Source: Planococcus wigleyi (lineage in GTDB: Bacteria; Bacillota; Bacilli; Bacillales_A; Planococcaceae). From it: a DNA stretch of 64,000 bases. The notes under the pieces were generated by a model. That model worked only from the letters and a program-made list of their open reading frames with translations, had not been told where the DNA came from and ran no database searches. The translations under genes were made by a program, and so were the position numbers. Below are positions 29,422-39,513 of this stretch, in pieces; positions within the stretch are counted from its first letter, which is position 1, and every line of letters begins with the position of its first letter. The stretch covers positions 1 to 64,000 of the forward strand of contig NZ_JACSPU010000002.1 of assembly GCF_014836985.1 (NCBI RefSeq). Reading direction: 5' to 3'.

Positions 29422-30777
29422 ATGAACGAAATGATAGATCGTGTCCCCCCGCACAACCATGAAGCCGAACAATCGGTTATTGGCGCCATCTTTTTAGAAC
29501 CGCCATCTCTCATCACGGTTGCTGAAATCGTGATGGCAGAAGATTTTTACCGGATTGCCCATCAGAAGATTTTCCAGACGATGCTGAACTTGGCGGATCA
29601 GGGAAAAGCGATCGATGTGGTGACCGTGACAGAAGAGCTTTCGGTCAAAAAAGAGTTGGAAGACATCGGCGGCCTATCGTATTTGACGGAAATCGCCAAT
29701 GCTGTACCGACGGCCGCCAACGTGGCGCATTACGCCCATATCGTTGAAGAAAAAGCATTGCTGCGCCGCCTCATCCGAGTAGCGACGACGATTGTCGAAG
29801 ACGGCTTTACGCGCGAAGATGAAGTGGAAGCATTGCTTTCCGAAGCGGAAAAGAAAATGATGGAAGTATCGAGCCGAAAAAAAGCCGGTGACTTTACCCA
29901 CATCAAAGATGTCCTGGTCAAGACCTATGACAACATCGAACTTTTGCATACACGCAAAGGAGACGTTACAGGCATCCCTACAGGCTTCCGAGACCTCGAT
30001 AAGGTAACTGCAGGGTTTCAGCGAAACGACTTGATCATCGTGGCTGCACGGCCTTCTGTCGGTAAGACGGCTTTCGCTTTGAATGTCGCGCAGAACGTTG
30101 CGACTAAAACAGACGAAAACGTCGCCATCTTCAGTCTGGAGATGGGCGCAGAACAGCTCGTCATGCGTATGCTTTGTGCGGAAGGCAATATCGATGCCCA
30201 AGTGTTGCGTACAGGTGCCCTTCAGAACGAAGACTGGCGCAAGCTGACGATGGCTATGGGAAGTTTGTCCAATGCCGGGATTTTCATCGATGATACACCG
30301 GGTATCCGCGTCAACGACATCCGTGCCAAATGCCGCCGCCTGAAACAGGAATACGGACTTGGCATGATCATGATCGATTACCTTCAGTTGATCCAGGGAC
30401 CCGGTAAATCCGGTGAAAACCGTCAGCAGGAAGTATCGGATATTTCCCGTTCCCTAAAAGGCTTGGCGCGTGAACTCGAAGTTCCGGTCATCGCCTTGTC
30501 GCAGTTATCCCGTGGAGTGGAGCAGCGGCAGGACAAGCGGCCGATGATGTCGGATTTACGTGAATCCGGAAGTATTGAGCAGGATGCCGATATCGTATCC
30601 TTCCTGTACCGGGAAGATTATTACGACAAAGAAACAGAAGACCAGAACATGATTGAAATCATTATTGCCAAACAGCGTAACGGCCCGACCGGTACCGTAA
30701 AACTGGCTTTTGTGAAAGAATACAATAAATTCGTCACCATCGACTGGAGCCAGCATGAATCCGGCGGAGACTTTTAA
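29422..30777 (+). CDS. dnaC: Replicative DNA helicase DnaC (DnaB family)
   Basis: Hexameric 5'-3' helicase of the fork, named DnaC in Bacillus and DnaB in E. coli. The product is 451 aa. The N-terminal domain (about 1-150, PPHNHEAEQSVIGAIFLEP) binds primase and the loader. The RecA-like motor has Walker A ARPSVGKTAF, Walker B MIMIDYLQLI and the SDLRESGSIEQDADIVSFLYR arginine-finger segment. It starts 12 bp after rplI. Confidence 0.98.
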   Translation: MNEMIDRVPPHNHEAEQSVIGAIFLEPPSLITVAEIVMAEDFYRIAHQKIFQTMLNLADQGKAIDVVTVTEELSVKKELEDIGGLSYLTEIANAVPTAANVAHYAHIVEEKALLRRLIRVATTIVEDGFTREDEVEALLSEAEKKMMEVSSRKKAGDFTHIKDVLVKTYDNIELLHTRKGDVTGIPTGFRDLDKVTAGFQRNDLIIVAARPSVGKTAFALNVAQNVATKTDENVAIFSLEMGAEQLVMRMLCAEGNIDAQVLRTGALQNEDWRKLTMAMGSLSNAGIFIDDTPGIRVNDIRAKCRRLKQEYGLGMIMIDYLQLIQGPGKSGENRQQEVSDISRSLKGLARELEVPVIALSQLSRGVEQRQDKRPMMSDLRESGSIEQDADIVSFLYREDYYDKETEDQNMIEIIIAKQRNGPTGTVKLAFVKEYNKFVTIDWSQHESGGDF

Positions 30778-30825
30778 ACACGAACATTAAATGTGGTAAC
30801 ACATTTATATGTTCGTGTTTTCTTC
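30775..30825 (+). terminator. Terminator after dnaC, with CGAA motifs like PurBoxes
   Basis: A long inverted repeat with arms AAACACGAACAT (30776-30787) and ATGTTCGTGTTT (30809-30820) and inner arms AAATGTG/CACATTT ends in GTTTTCTTCTGTTTT, so it can terminate dnaC transcripts. The outer arms carry CGAACATT and, inverted, CGAACATA. That is the core of the PurR operator. It lies 15 bp upstream of the purA -35 box, so a double use is possible. Confidence 0.7.
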
Positions 30826-30834
30826 TGTTTTGTA

Positions 30835-30863
30835 TTGACGACAGTCCATTTCATTGATACAAT
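30835..30863 (+). promoter_or_regulatory. purA promoter
   Basis: TTGACG (30835-30840), 17-bp spacer and TACAAT (30858-30863) with extended TGA before it. Confidence 0.85.
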
Positions 30864-30908
30864 AAACACTGTTTGAGACAGGGCATATGCCTAACGGAGG
30901 TGCGGACG

Positions 30909-32195
30909 ATGACATCAGTCGTAGTAGTAGGAACGCAATGGGGAGACGAAGGAAAAGGGAAAATCACTGATTTTCTATCTGAACATGCAGAAGTAATTGC
31001 ACGTTACCAAGGCGGGAACAACGCTGGACACACTATCATTTTTGGTGGAGAAACGTACAAATTGCATTTGATTCCTTCAGGAATTTTTTATAAGGATAAA
31101 GTATCGGTAATCGGAAACGGTATGGTTGTAGATCCAAAAGCGCTTGTGAAAGAACTAAAAGGGCTTCACGACCGTGGAGTGACAACCGAGAACCTGCGCA
31201 TTTCCAACCGCGCACACGTTTTATTGCCATACCACATCAAGCAGGATGAAGTAGAAGAAGCACGCCGCGGAGCAAATAAAATCGGAACAACAGGCAAAGG
31301 CATCGGACCTGCTTATATGGACAAAGCAGCACGTGTCGGAATTCGCATGGCGGATTTACTGGACCATGTTGTGTTCGAAGAAAAGCTGCGCATGAACTTG
31401 AAAGAAAAGAACCGTCTGTTCGAGAAGTTCTACGAAACAGAAGGCTTTACTGTAGAAGAAATTATGGAAGAGTATTATGCATATGGCCAGGAAATCGCCA
31501 AATACGTAACGGATACGTCAAAAGTATTGAACGATGCAGTTGACGCTGGCCGCCGCGTGTTGTTTGAAGGTGCTCAAGGCGTTATGCTTGATATCGACCA
31601 AGGGACTTACCCATTTGTTACATCTTCGAACCCGGTAGCGGGCGGAGTGACAATTGGTGCAGGTGTCGGCCCGACAACAATCCAGCACGTCATCGGCGTC
31701 TGCAAAGCCTATACATCACGTGTCGGCGATGGACCATTCCCAACGGAATTATTCGATGAAGTGGGCCAGCAGATCCGCGAAGTCGGCAAAGAATACGGAA
31801 CAACCACTGGACGCCCACGCCGCATTGGCTGGTTCGACAGCGTTGTTGTCCGCCATGCAAGACGCGTCAGCGGTTTGACAGATTTGACCGTCAACTCGAT
31901 CGACGTATTGGCAGGCCTTGATACGGTGAAGATTTGTACAGCTTACCGCTACCAGGGAGAATTGATTACGGAATACCCAGCGAACTTGCGTATGCTTGCT
32001 GAATGCGAACCCGTCTATGAAGAACTTCCAGGCTGGCCGGAAGATGTAACAAACTGCAAATCATTGGATGAACTTCCTGCAAACGCACGCCATTACCTGG
32101 AGCGCATCGCTCAGTTGACAGGCGTACAAATTTCGATTTTCTCTGTCGGTCCTGACCGCAACCAAACGAATATTGTTACAAGTGTTTGGAGATAA
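30909..32195 (+). CDS. purA: Adenylosuccinate synthetase
   Basis: First step from IMP to AMP: IMP + Asp + GTP gives adenylosuccinate. The product is 428 aa from the ATG at 30909, preceded by GGAGGTG. A TTG at 30873 in frame would begin inside the leader and is not conserved. The P-loop is [11 protein letters not shown] (8-18), catalytic Asp and His lie in [11 protein letters not shown] and NNAGHTI, and [12 protein letters not shown] and the guanine-binding SVGPDR complete the site. It has its own promoter and terminator, probably PurR-controlled. Confidence 0.98.
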   Translation: MTSVVVVGTQWGDEGKGKITDFLSEHAEVIARYQGGNNAGHTIIFGGETYKLHLIPSGIFYKDKVSVIGNGMVVDPKALVKELKGLHDRGVTTENLRISNRAHVLLPYHIKQDEVEEARRGANKIGTTGKGIGPAYMDKAARVGIRMADLLDHVVFEEKLRMNLKEKNRLFEKFYETEGFTVEEIMEEYYAYGQEIAKYVTDTSKVLNDAVDAGRRVLFEGAQGVMLDIDQGTYPFVTSSNPVAGGVTIGAGVGPTTIQHVIGVCKAYTSRVGDGPFPTELFDEVGQQIREVGKEYGTTTGRPRRIGWFDSVVVRHARRVSGLTDLTVNSIDVLAGLDTVKICTAYRYQGELITEYPANLRMLAECEPVYEELPGWPEDVTNCKSLDELPANARHYLERIAQLTGVQISIFSVGPDRNQTNIVTSVWR

Positions 32196-32213
32196 TACTA
32201 AACATTGCTGATG

Positions 32214-32248
32214 AAAGCAGTCGCCTCAGGGCGGCTGCTTTTTTGCGT
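32214..32248 (+). terminator. Terminator after purA
   Basis: AAAGCAGTCGCC (32214-32225) pairs with GGCGGCTGCTTT, loop TCAG, followed by further T residues. Confidence 0.93.
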
Positions 32249-32571
32249 TTACCGGGCTCTTTTAACATTTTCGCCACAAATGAAAAAGAGGGAAACAGAT
32301 AAATGTGACAAGTATGACGAGAAAAAAGAGAATGGCAGTTGAAAGAGAGAGGAATGTGCGTTTATTTCCCGGTGATTTCTCTCAGGTATTTTGCTGTAAA
32401 GCAAAATAAATCCAATTAATAACTATAAGTGGATGAAATGATACGTTTCCGTTACGAGTGCTAAGAATCTGCTGTTCAGGTGTTTGGATATGATAAAGTT
32501 GGGAAGGAAAAAACGATATTGCAGAATGGCTGCAGTGCAGCACTCGAATAAATGAAGGAGTTACATAAGAA
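32249..32571. other. purA-M23 peptidase intergenic region
   Basis: About 320 bp without a gene. A hairpin ATTTTGCTGTAAAGCAAAAT (32388-32407) and an 11/14 match to the Noc-binding site (ATTTCCCGGTGATT, 32364-32377) are present. No clear sigma-A promoter or tandem WalR box was found for the downstream wall peptidase. Confidence 0.55.
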
Positions 32572-33849
32572 ATGAAATACAGATTAAAAAACAACAAAGC
32601 GCGCCAATTGAAAGTAGGAGCTGCAGCGGTGCTGTTGGTGTCCGTGATTGGCGCGAATACCATATTTGCGAAAGATGCACCAAAAGAGCTGGAAACAATC
32701 CATCATTTATACAGTAACGGAAACTACATTGGAGCGGTTTCACAAGAGGGGCCGGTTGAAGAGCTGATCGAAGAAAAGCTGGTGGAAGTGGACCAGCAAT
32801 TCAAGGATTTGAAACTGCAGCCGAGCGAGGACTTTAAAGTGGTGACCGAACAGAGTTTTTCACCCAATGAAGCTGACGAGGAAGAAGTGCTGGACCGGCT
32901 GGATGGACAATTGGAGATCAAAGCATCGTCGTTTGCACTGGCTCTTAATGATGAACTGACGGTTTATCTGAAGGATCGGGCAGCTTATGAAGAAACGGTT
33001 CGGCTTTTGAAGCTGGCAGCCGTTTCTGAAGAAGAATTGAAAATCTGGGAAGATCAACAGGCTGCTGCAGAAAACTGGCGGGAAGTGGAGGCAGGAGAAA
33101 CACGGATAGCTGATCTGGCCATCAGCCATAAAATCTCAGGAGTGACCCGGCAGGTTGACCCGGCAAAAGTCTTGACTGCCGAACAGGCAGCTGCTTTCCT
33201 GCTGGACAAAGCTAAGGTAAAAGTTATGGTGACAAAACAACAGAACGAAAAACAAGCCGTCGATTACAAAGTCATTGAAAAAGAGGATTCGACGTTATTG
33301 ATTGGCGAAACGAAAGTGGAACAAAAAGGGCAACAAGGCGAAAAAATGGTCAGTTATACAATACGTGAAGAAAACGGAAAACAGCTGGAGCGCGTGGCAG
33401 GGGAAGAAGAAGTCCTCAAGGAGCCGCTAGAGGAAATTGTGCTGAAAGGCACCAAAGAACTTCCAACTGTCGGAACCGGAGAATTTGCATGGCCTGCTGA
33501 AGGCGGTTATATTTCAAGTGGGCGCGGGCAGCGCTGGGGAAGAATGCATAACGGCATCGACATCGCCCAACCGGATGAATTGACGATTAAATCTGCCGAC
33601 CATGGCATTGTCAAAGCAGCAGGAGCTGCAGGCACTTTTGGAAACCGTGTAGTAGTCGATCATCAAAACGGCTATGAAACCATTTACGCTCATCTGTCTT
33701 CCATTGATGTAAGGGTGGGAGATAAGGTCCCGAAAGGCACCAAGCTTGGGAATATGGGCAGTACAGGGCGTTCAACGGGGCTTCATCTGCATCTGGAAAT
33801 ATCATTGAATGGAGTTACGCAGAATCCGTTAAACTACATCTCTTCATAA
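32572..33849 (+). CDS. Secreted M23 (lysostaphin-type) metallopeptidase with G5 domain
   Basis: Exported peptidoglycan endopeptidase. The product is 425 aa with an N-terminal signal or anchor (basic KYRLKNNKARQLK, then VGAAAVLLVSVIGANTIFA, about 15-35). The middle holds a helical region and a G5 domain around KVEQKGQQGEKMVSYTIRE. The C-terminal M23 domain has zinc ligands in MHNGIDIA (His, Asp) and LHLHLE. Ribosome binding site GAAGGAG precedes the ATG. Its position just before walR, the master regulator of wall hydrolases, suggests it works in wall growth. Homologues stand here in related genera. Confidence 0.92.
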   Translation: MKYRLKNNKARQLKVGAAAVLLVSVIGANTIFAKDAPKELETIHHLYSNGNYIGAVSQEGPVEELIEEKLVEVDQQFKDLKLQPSEDFKVVTEQSFSPNEADEEEVLDRLDGQLEIKASSFALALNDELTVYLKDRAAYEETVRLLKLAAVSEEELKIWEDQQAAAENWREVEAGETRIADLAISHKISGVTRQVDPAKVLTAEQAAAFLLDKAKVKVMVTKQQNEKQAVDYKVIEKEDSTLLIGETKVEQKGQQGEKMVSYTIREENGKQLERVAGEEEVLKEPLEEIVLKGTKELPTVGTGEFAWPAEGGYISSGRGQRWGRMHNGIDIAQPDELTIKSADHGIVKAAGAAGTFGNRVVVDHQNGYETIYAHLSSIDVRVGDKVPKGTKLGNMGSTGRSTGLHLHLEISLNGVTQNPLNYISS

Positions 33850-33856
33850 AGTTCCA

Positions 33857-33888
33857 GGCCGCGCCATGAAAATGGCCGGTTTTTTCTT
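33857..33888 (+). terminator. Terminator after the M23 peptidase gene
   Basis: GGCCGCGCCAT-GAAA-ATGGCCGG followed by TTTTTTC. Confidence 0.8.
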
Positions 33889-34040
33889 TGGTGCTTACGC
33901 CATGCCTGCCTGATCCGATCAGGGGCTTAGCCGCTGATAGGTGCGAAATGCCCTAAACAATGATAAAGTATAGGGTAGTAAAGAATGTGCAACGGCTGTC
34001 AAAATAGGGTGTAAGCGGGAAGAAAAAGGGGAGAAAAATG

Positions 34041-34748
34041 ATGAGTAAAACCATTTTGGTTGTAGACGATGAGAAACCGATTGCAGATATTCTGCAGTTT
34101 AACTTAAAAAAAGAAGGCTTCAACGTGGTATGTGCTTACGATGGAGATGAAGCGATTAAGATTGCCGGTGAAATTCAGCCGGATCTGATGTTGTTGGATA
34201 TCATGCTGCCGAACCGTGATGGTATGGAAGTGTGCCGAGAAATCCGTAAGAAATTCGATTTCCCGATTATCATGCTGACGGCGAAAGACTCGGAAATCGA
34301 CAAAGTTCTCGGCTTGGAATTGGGGGCAGACGATTATGTCACAAAGCCTTTTTCAACCCGTGAATTGATTGCGCGTGTAAAAGCAAACTTGCGCCGCCAA
34401 AACATTGCGCCTGCTGAAGAAGAAGGGCAGAATTCAAACGATATTCAGGTCGGTTCATTGACGATTCAGCCGGATGCCTATTTGGTCCTGAAGCGTGATG
34501 AAACCATTGAATTGACCCACCGTGAATTCGAGCTGCTCCATTACCTCGGAAAACATATCGGCCAGGTCATGACGCGGGAGCATTTACTGCAGACTGTATG
34601 GGGCTATGATTATTTCGGGGACGTTCGGACAGTGGATGTCACAATCCGTCGCTTGCGTGAAAAAATCGAAGACAACCCAAGCCATCCGGCGTGGATCGTG
34701 ACACGCCGCGGCGTGGGCTATTATTTGCGAAACCCTGAACAGGAGTAG
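34041..34748 (+). CDS. walR: Response regulator WalR
   Basis: Essential OmpR-family regulator of cell-wall hydrolases. The product is 235 aa. The receiver domain starts [16 protein letters not shown], with phospho-acceptor Asp in [13 protein letters not shown] and the conserved Thr and Lys in MLTAKDSE and [10 protein letters not shown]. The C-terminal winged helix has [18 protein letters not shown] and [20 protein letters not shown]. Two consecutive ATG codons exist (34038, 34041). The second has better spacing from GGGGAG. It lies 9 bp before walK. Confidence 0.98.
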   Translation: MSKTILVVDDEKPIADILQFNLKKEGFNVVCAYDGDEAIKIAGEIQPDLMLLDIMLPNRDGMEVCREIRKKFDFPIIMLTAKDSEIDKVLGLELGADDYVTKPFSTRELIARVKANLRRQNIAPAEEEGQNSNDIQVGSLTIQPDAYLVLKRDETIELTHREFELLHYLGKHIGQVMTREHLLQTVWGYDYFGDVRTVDVTIRRLREKIEDNPSHPAWIVTRRGVGYYLRNPEQE

Positions 34749-34757
34749 GTCGAGTTA

Positions 34758-36587
34758 ATGTCTAAAGTGAATTTTTTAAAATCGATACATGTGAAGTTTG
34801 TATTAATCTATATTCTGTTGATTTTGCTGGCGATGCAGATCATCGGACTTTATTTTGCCCAGCAGCTTGAAGAAACCCTGAAAGGGAACTTTGAAAGCTC
34901 CATTAGAGACCGTATGGAAATTATTGAATTCAGTGTCCGGGAAGAAATGATCAAAGAGCGCACAGAGGAAGACCTGACTCTCGAGCAGACATTGCGGACC
35001 GTATTATATGGTTTCCAGTCGGACGACATCATTGAAATACGCGTCGTCAATACACGCTACAGCATTCTGGCGTCGTCAGTTATCGAAAACCAGTCATCCG
35101 TTGGCCAACGTTCCACGAATGATCTCGTCCGGCGTTCCATCATCGGAGAAACAGAGCTGGAGCAAACGTATGTGGATGAAGAAAGTGAAGAACGCATATG
35201 GGTGCGAACGCAGCCGATCATTGCAGCTGGCGGGGAAGTATTGGGAACGTTATACGTCGTGGCGGAAATTGAGAATGTCTATGACCAAATGGACGACATC
35301 AACTCTATTTTGGCTGTCGGCACCGCGATTTCTCTTGTGATCACGGCGATTTTGGGGATTCTGGTTGCCCAAACTATTTCACGTCCGATTGCTGATATGC
35401 GGAGACAAGCGCAGGCAATGGCTAAAGGGAATTTCTCACGCAAAGTGCGCGTTTACAGCGATGATGAAATCGGGCAGCTTGCCCGTGCCTTCAACCACTT
35501 GACGAACCGGCTGCAGGAATCCCAGCAGTCGACTGAAAGTGAACGCCGCAAGCTGGCATCTGTCCTTTCCAATATGACCGATGGCGTTTTGTCGACGGAC
35601 CGAAGAGGCCGCATTATCCTGATCAACGATCCGGCTCTGCAACTGCTGAATGTTTCACGTGAAACGGTGATTAACCGTCCGGTAACCAGCATATTGGGAC
35701 TGGAAGAGGAATATACTTTTGAAGATTTGATTGATATGAAAGAGGCACTGACGCTCGATTTCAGTTCATATGAGCAAAGTACTTTACTGCGGACGACGTT
35801 TTCAGTCATCCAAAAAGAAACAGGTTTTGTCAATGGGCTGATTGCAGTCCTGCATGACAATACAGAGCAGGAAAAAATCGATATGGAACGCCGTGAATTC
35901 GTGGCCAATGTCTCGCATGAATTGCGGACCCCATTGACGACCATGCGCAGTTATTTAGAGGCATTGGCGGATGGGGCTTGGCAAGATCCGAACCTGGCAC
36001 CAAACTTCCTGAATGTCACGCAAACAGAGACGGAACGGATGATCCGGCTCGTTAATGATCTGCTGAAATTATCGAAAATGGATTCCAGTGACACGGAATT
36101 GAGCAAAGAAATGGTTGAGTTCAATGTCTTCTTCAATCGCATCATTGACCGTTTCGAAATGTCGAAATCCCATAAAGTCCGCTTTGAACGGCAGTTGCCG
36201 AAAGAACAGTACTTTGTGGAAATCGATCCTGATAAATTGACGCAGGTGATTGATAATATCATTTCCAATGCCTTGAAATATTCGCCGGAAGGCGGAAAAG
36301 TCCGTTTTGGCATGACCGTGGAAGAAGGATTCCTGCTGATTCAGATCAGTGATGAAGGAATGGGCATTCCAAAAGAAAATGTGGATCGCATTTTCGACCG
36401 CTTTTATCGCGTAGACCGCGCGCGTTCCCGCGAAATGGGGGGAACAGGTTTAGGATTGGCCATTTCAAAAGAGATGATTAACGCTCATGGCGGCGTCATT
36501 TGGGCAGAAAGCAAGTATGGGAAAGGAACGACTATTTTCTTTACATTGCCTTTCGAAATGGACGACGATGGAGGTGAGTGGGATTGA
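34758..36587 (+). CDS. walK: Sensor histidine kinase WalK
   Basis: Membrane kinase paired with WalR, 609 aa. Order: first membrane helix (about 13-35), extracellular Cache/PAS-like domain (about 36-180), second helix (about 183-205), HAMP (about 205-258), cytoplasmic PAS (about 265-370), HisKA with His387 in VSHELRTPL, and HATPase with NIISNALKY, DEGMGIP and GGTGLGLAI. The GTCTAAAG-like start region is preceded by AGGAG. Codons 298-303 (NVSRET) contain a sequence one base short of a consensus parS. Its stop overlaps walH. Confidence 0.98.
   Translation: MSKVNFLKSIHVKFVLIYILLILLAMQIIGLYFAQQLEETLKGNFESSIRDRMEIIEFSVREEMIKERTEEDLTLEQTLRTVLYGFQSDDIIEIRVVNTRYSILASSVIENQSSVGQRSTNDLVRRSIIGETELEQTYVDEESEERIWVRTQPIIAAGGEVLGTLYVVAEIENVYDQMDDINSILAVGTAISLVITAILGILVAQTISRPIADMRRQAQAMAKGNFSRKVRVYSDDEIGQLARAFNHLTNRLQESQQSTESERRKLASVLSNMTDGVLSTDRRGRIILINDPALQLLNVSRETVINRPVTSILGLEEEYTFEDLIDMKEALTLDFSSYEQSTLLRTTFSVIQKETGFVNGLIAVLHDNTEQEKIDMERREFVANVSHELRTPLTTMRSYLEALADGAWQDPNLAPNFLNVTQTETERMIRLVNDLLKLSKMDSSDTELSKEMVEFNVFFNRIIDRFEMSKSHKVRFERQLPKEQYFVEIDPDKLTQVIDNIISNALKYSPEGGKVRFGMTVEEGFLLIQISDEGMGIPKENVDRIFDRFYRVDRARSREMGGTGLGLAISKEMINAHGGVIWAESKYGKGTTIFFTLPFEMDDDGGEWD
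35651..35666. other. parS-like site inside walK
   Basis: TGTTTCACGTGAAACG matches the parS consensus at 15 of 16 positions. The core TTTCACGTGAAA is a perfect palindrome. It lies about 26 kb from the dnaA-rpmH origin. Confidence 0.8.
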
Positions 36588-37909
36588 AATACGTAGAGCA
36601 AATTAAGTCGATAGCATTGTTTTTGCTGATCCTGCTCAGTCTGGCATTGACCTTTACAATCTGGACGTTCACTCCTACCCACGAAACCATCGCGCCTTCA
36701 GCCATCGTTGAAGAGCCGATAGCAGAAATCAAGAACACGGAAGAAGTTGTCCGCCCGGTAAAAGTGCTGTTCCATAGCGAAGAGACTGTTACAGGAACTG
36801 ATGAACAAAGCAGTATCGAGGCAATATTGGACGCGGTGCAGCTTTGGGAAATCCGGGATATAAGGCTCGTTCAGGAAGAAGCGACTCCTGATGCTGTTGA
36901 ATCCTATATGCACAGTTCCGAGCGAGCGGTCATTTATTATCCAGGTCCGATTCCTTTTCCGGTATTCGATTCGATAACCAATATTGCAGATGTAGCGATT
37001 CCCGAATCTTCCTTTAACCGCATTGTCATCGAATGGGAAGCGCCTGCTAATGATCAGCCAGCACTGTATTTTATCAATACGGTATCCGGCAGAATTTATA
37101 AAGCGACCATTCCGCCGGCAGCGTTCAAGCAATTCGAAGAGGAATTTGTTACTAAGGCGGCTGAATACGAAACATATATCACGGATGAAGCAATCGGCTC
37201 ATTGCCGATTTATGTGCAGGAAGGCGATGTCGAAAAACCGAGAGTGAATTATTTGCTGGATGAAATATCAACGGCAAGATTTGCCGAATCATTGCTGGAC
37301 AGTCCAGGACTGGCATTGTCAGCGGATTTCATGACACAGGAATACACAGATGATTCGGGTGCTTTGATGAGGGAAAACTCAAATAACAAAAGCATCAGCT
37401 ATGTCCAGCCAAAAGCGGAAACTTCAGATCCGGCAATCCCTTCAGATCTGTTGTTCGATTCACTTGGATATGTCAATGAACATGGCGGCTGGACCGATCA
37501 GTATTTCTACGAAGGCATGAATTCATTGAAGCAGCAAATTAAGTACCAGCTATATATCGAAGATTTGCCGGTTTTCAGCACAAGCATAGCCACAGGTTTA
37601 GAGATTACCTGGGGAGTGGATGCAGGCGAGGAACAAGTGTACAGCTATCTTCGGCCAACCTATCAATTGGAATCTGAAGCAGAAAAAAGAATGATGGTAC
37701 TGGCTTCCGGAAAAGATGCCCTGAATGCCGTTAAACAGCTGGATACCGATTTGTCTGCTATAACGGATATTAAACCGGGCTATAAATTGACGGAAAGCGA
37801 AGAAAATAAGTTGATCACGTTTGAACCGGCTTGGTATTTCGAAACGAATGGTGCCTGGACAGAACTGACGAGTGAACTGACAGGAGGTCGTAAGCTTGGA
37901 TTGGAATAA
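36584..37909 (+). CDS. walH: WalRK regulatory protein WalH (YycH)
   Basis: Single-pass membrane protein with a large extracellular part that, with WalI, modulates WalK in Bacillales. The product is 441 aa from a TTG at 36584, 6 bases after GGAGGTGA. A GTG two codons earlier lies too close to that site. The N-terminus KYVEQIKSIALFLLILLSLALTFTIWTF is one membrane anchor. The remaining protein has the YycH three-domain layout, with no catalytic motif. It overlaps walK and walI. Confidence 0.93.
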   Translation: MKYVEQIKSIALFLLILLSLALTFTIWTFTPTHETIAPSAIVEEPIAEIKNTEEVVRPVKVLFHSEETVTGTDEQSSIEAILDAVQLWEIRDIRLVQEEATPDAVESYMHSSERAVIYYPGPIPFPVFDSITNIADVAIPESSFNRIVIEWEAPANDQPALYFINTVSGRIYKATIPPAAFKQFEEEFVTKAAEYETYITDEAIGSLPIYVQEGDVEKPRVNYLLDEISTARFAESLLDSPGLALSADFMTQEYTDDSGALMRENSNNKSISYVQPKAETSDPAIPSDLLFDSLGYVNEHGGWTDQYFYEGMNSLKQQIKYQLYIEDLPVFSTSIATGLEITWGVDAGEEQVYSYLRPTYQLESEAEKRMMVLASGKDALNAVKQLDTDLSAITDIKPGYKLTESEENKLITFEPAWYFETNGAWTELTSELTGGRKLGLE

Positions 37910-38705
37910 AACCAAGACCATCTTTATTATTGTCTTTTCCATTTTGAACGTCTTTTTATATTCCTTGTATTTGGATCGCTATACAGAAGCCGAGAATTTA
38001 GAAGAACTTCCCGAATCATCGGTGGATGAAAAATTAAAAGACGACAAAATCACATATTCAAACCTTCCGGAAAATGTTCAGGATATGCCTTATATTCGAG
38101 GCGACATTAAAACCTTCACGGCTAAAGAAGCACCAAAAGATAATGTACGTGTCAATATTCAGGACGGCAAGCAGCTCCAAGTAGCTTTTGAAAAGCCAGC
38201 TGCTCTGGCAGGAGAACCGGAAAGCGCTGAAGCATTGACTGCTTTCCTTGAAAAGGAAGTCCATAAAGGCACTTCCTACGGATTATGGGAAATTGATAAA
38301 GAACAGAACAAAGCGGTCTTTTTCCAAATTTTTAACGATGAAATGCTTTATTTCAGTGAATATGGAAAAGTCACGGTTTACTGGAATGAAGATGGCGATG
38401 TTGTCCGCTACGAACAAACCATGTTTACGGATATCATCGAAAATCAGGAATCCAAAAAATTATTGTCAGCCATCACGGCGATCCATACGCTGTACCAAAA
38501 AAATGCGCTGGAACCCAACTTGACCATCACAAAGACCGAATTGGGTTATTCCATGCATGTTCAGGTTTCAGAAAGCCGGCAAATGTTTGTGCCGACTTGG
38601 CATATTGAAGCGGAACTTTCAGATGGCAGCCGCCAGGATTATTTTGTTAATGCGGTAAAAGATGGCGTCATCGAATTGAATCAACCACAAGAGGCAGTAG
38701 AGTAA
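37896..38705 (+). CDS. walI: WalRK regulatory protein WalI (YycI)
   Basis: Partner of WalH: one membrane helix (MDWNKTKTIFIIVFSILNVFLYSLYL) and an extracellular domain, 269 aa. The start codon is TTG at 37896 with AGGAGG upstream, inside the end of walH. The N-terminal DWNKTKTIFI is the family signature. In B. subtilis it restrains WalK, in S. aureus it activates. Confidence 0.94.
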   Translation: MDWNKTKTIFIIVFSILNVFLYSLYLDRYTEAENLEELPESSVDEKLKDDKITYSNLPENVQDMPYIRGDIKTFTAKEAPKDNVRVNIQDGKQLQVAFEKPAALAGEPESAEALTAFLEKEVHKGTSYGLWEIDKEQNKAVFFQIFNDEMLYFSEYGKVTVYWNEDGDVVRYEQTMFTDIIENQESKKLLSAITAIHTLYQKNALEPNLTITKTELGYSMHVQVSESRQMFVPTWHIEAELSDGSRQDYFVNAVKDGVIELNQPQEAVE

Positions 38706-38717
38706 GGAGATTTTGCT

Positions 38718-39506
38718 ATGCAATTCAGTGTATTAGCCAGCGGCTCAAGCGGCAATGCCACTTATATAGAAAACGAAGGACATTCCTTTTTGGTCGATGC
38801 CGGATTGAGCGGCCGCAAGATGGAAGAATTGTTTGCGGCAATCGGCAAGAAAATGAGTGATTTGGACGGCATCCTGGTTACTCATGAACACAGCGACCAT
38901 ATTAAAGGGCTCGGCATCGTGGCACGCAAGCACAAGGTGCCGATTTATGCCAATGCCAAAACCTGGACGGCGATGGATGGATTGGTCGGAGCGATTCCAG
39001 TCGAACAGCGATTTCATTTCGATATGGATACCGTAAAGACTTTTGGTTCACTGGACATCGAATCATTTGCAGTGTCGCATGACGCGGCGGATCCGATGTT
39101 CTATGTTTTCCATGCAGGCGGACGGAAGCTGTCATTGATCACCGACACAGGTTATGTCAGCGACCGGATGAAAGGCGTTATCCAGGCATCGGATGCCTAT
39201 GTGTTTGAAAGCAACCACGATGTCGGCATGCTGCAGATGGGCCGTTATCCATGGTCTGTCAAACGCCGCATTCTCAGTGATGTCGGACACGTTTCCAATG
39301 AAGATGCCGCAGTGGCAATGAGCGAAGTGCTCGCTGAAAAACCGACACGCATCTATTTGTCGCATTTGAGCAAAGACAACAACATGAAGGATTTGGCGCG
39401 CATGAGCGTCGAACAGACCCTGCAGTCAAAAGGCATCATCGTCGGAGAATACGTCAATCTTCTCGACACCGATGCCAACATCCCAACTAAATTAGTCATT
39501 GTGTAA
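38718..39506 (+). CDS. walJ: MBL-fold hydrolase WalJ (YycJ)
   Basis: Cytoplasmic metallo-beta-lactamase-fold protein, 262 aa. The metal motif is [10 protein letters not shown] near residues 57-66, with SDTGYVSD-like [11 protein letters not shown] and LSHLSKDNN supplying further ligands. In other Firmicutes YycJ acts as a 5'-3' exonuclease and affects mutation rate and coordination of division with replication. Last gene of the wal operon proper, and a terminator follows. Confidence 0.94.
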   Translation: MQFSVLASGSSGNATYIENEGHSFLVDAGLSGRKMEELFAAIGKKMSDLDGILVTHEHSDHIKGLGIVARKHKVPIYANAKTWTAMDGLVGAIPVEQRFHFDMDTVKTFGSLDIESFAVSHDAADPMFYVFHAGGRKLSLITDTGYVSDRMKGVIQASDAYVFESNHDVGMLQMGRYPWSVKRRILSDVGHVSNEDAAVAMSEVLAEKPTRIYLSHLSKDNNMKDLARMSVEQTLQSKGIIVGEYVNLLDTDANIPTKLVIV

Positions 39507-39513
39507 GTTTATT

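Noticed and set aside
32364-32377. Noc site upstream of the M23 gene
   Set aside because: Only 11 of 14 positions fit, which is close to what chance gives in 64 kb. Mentioned only as context.
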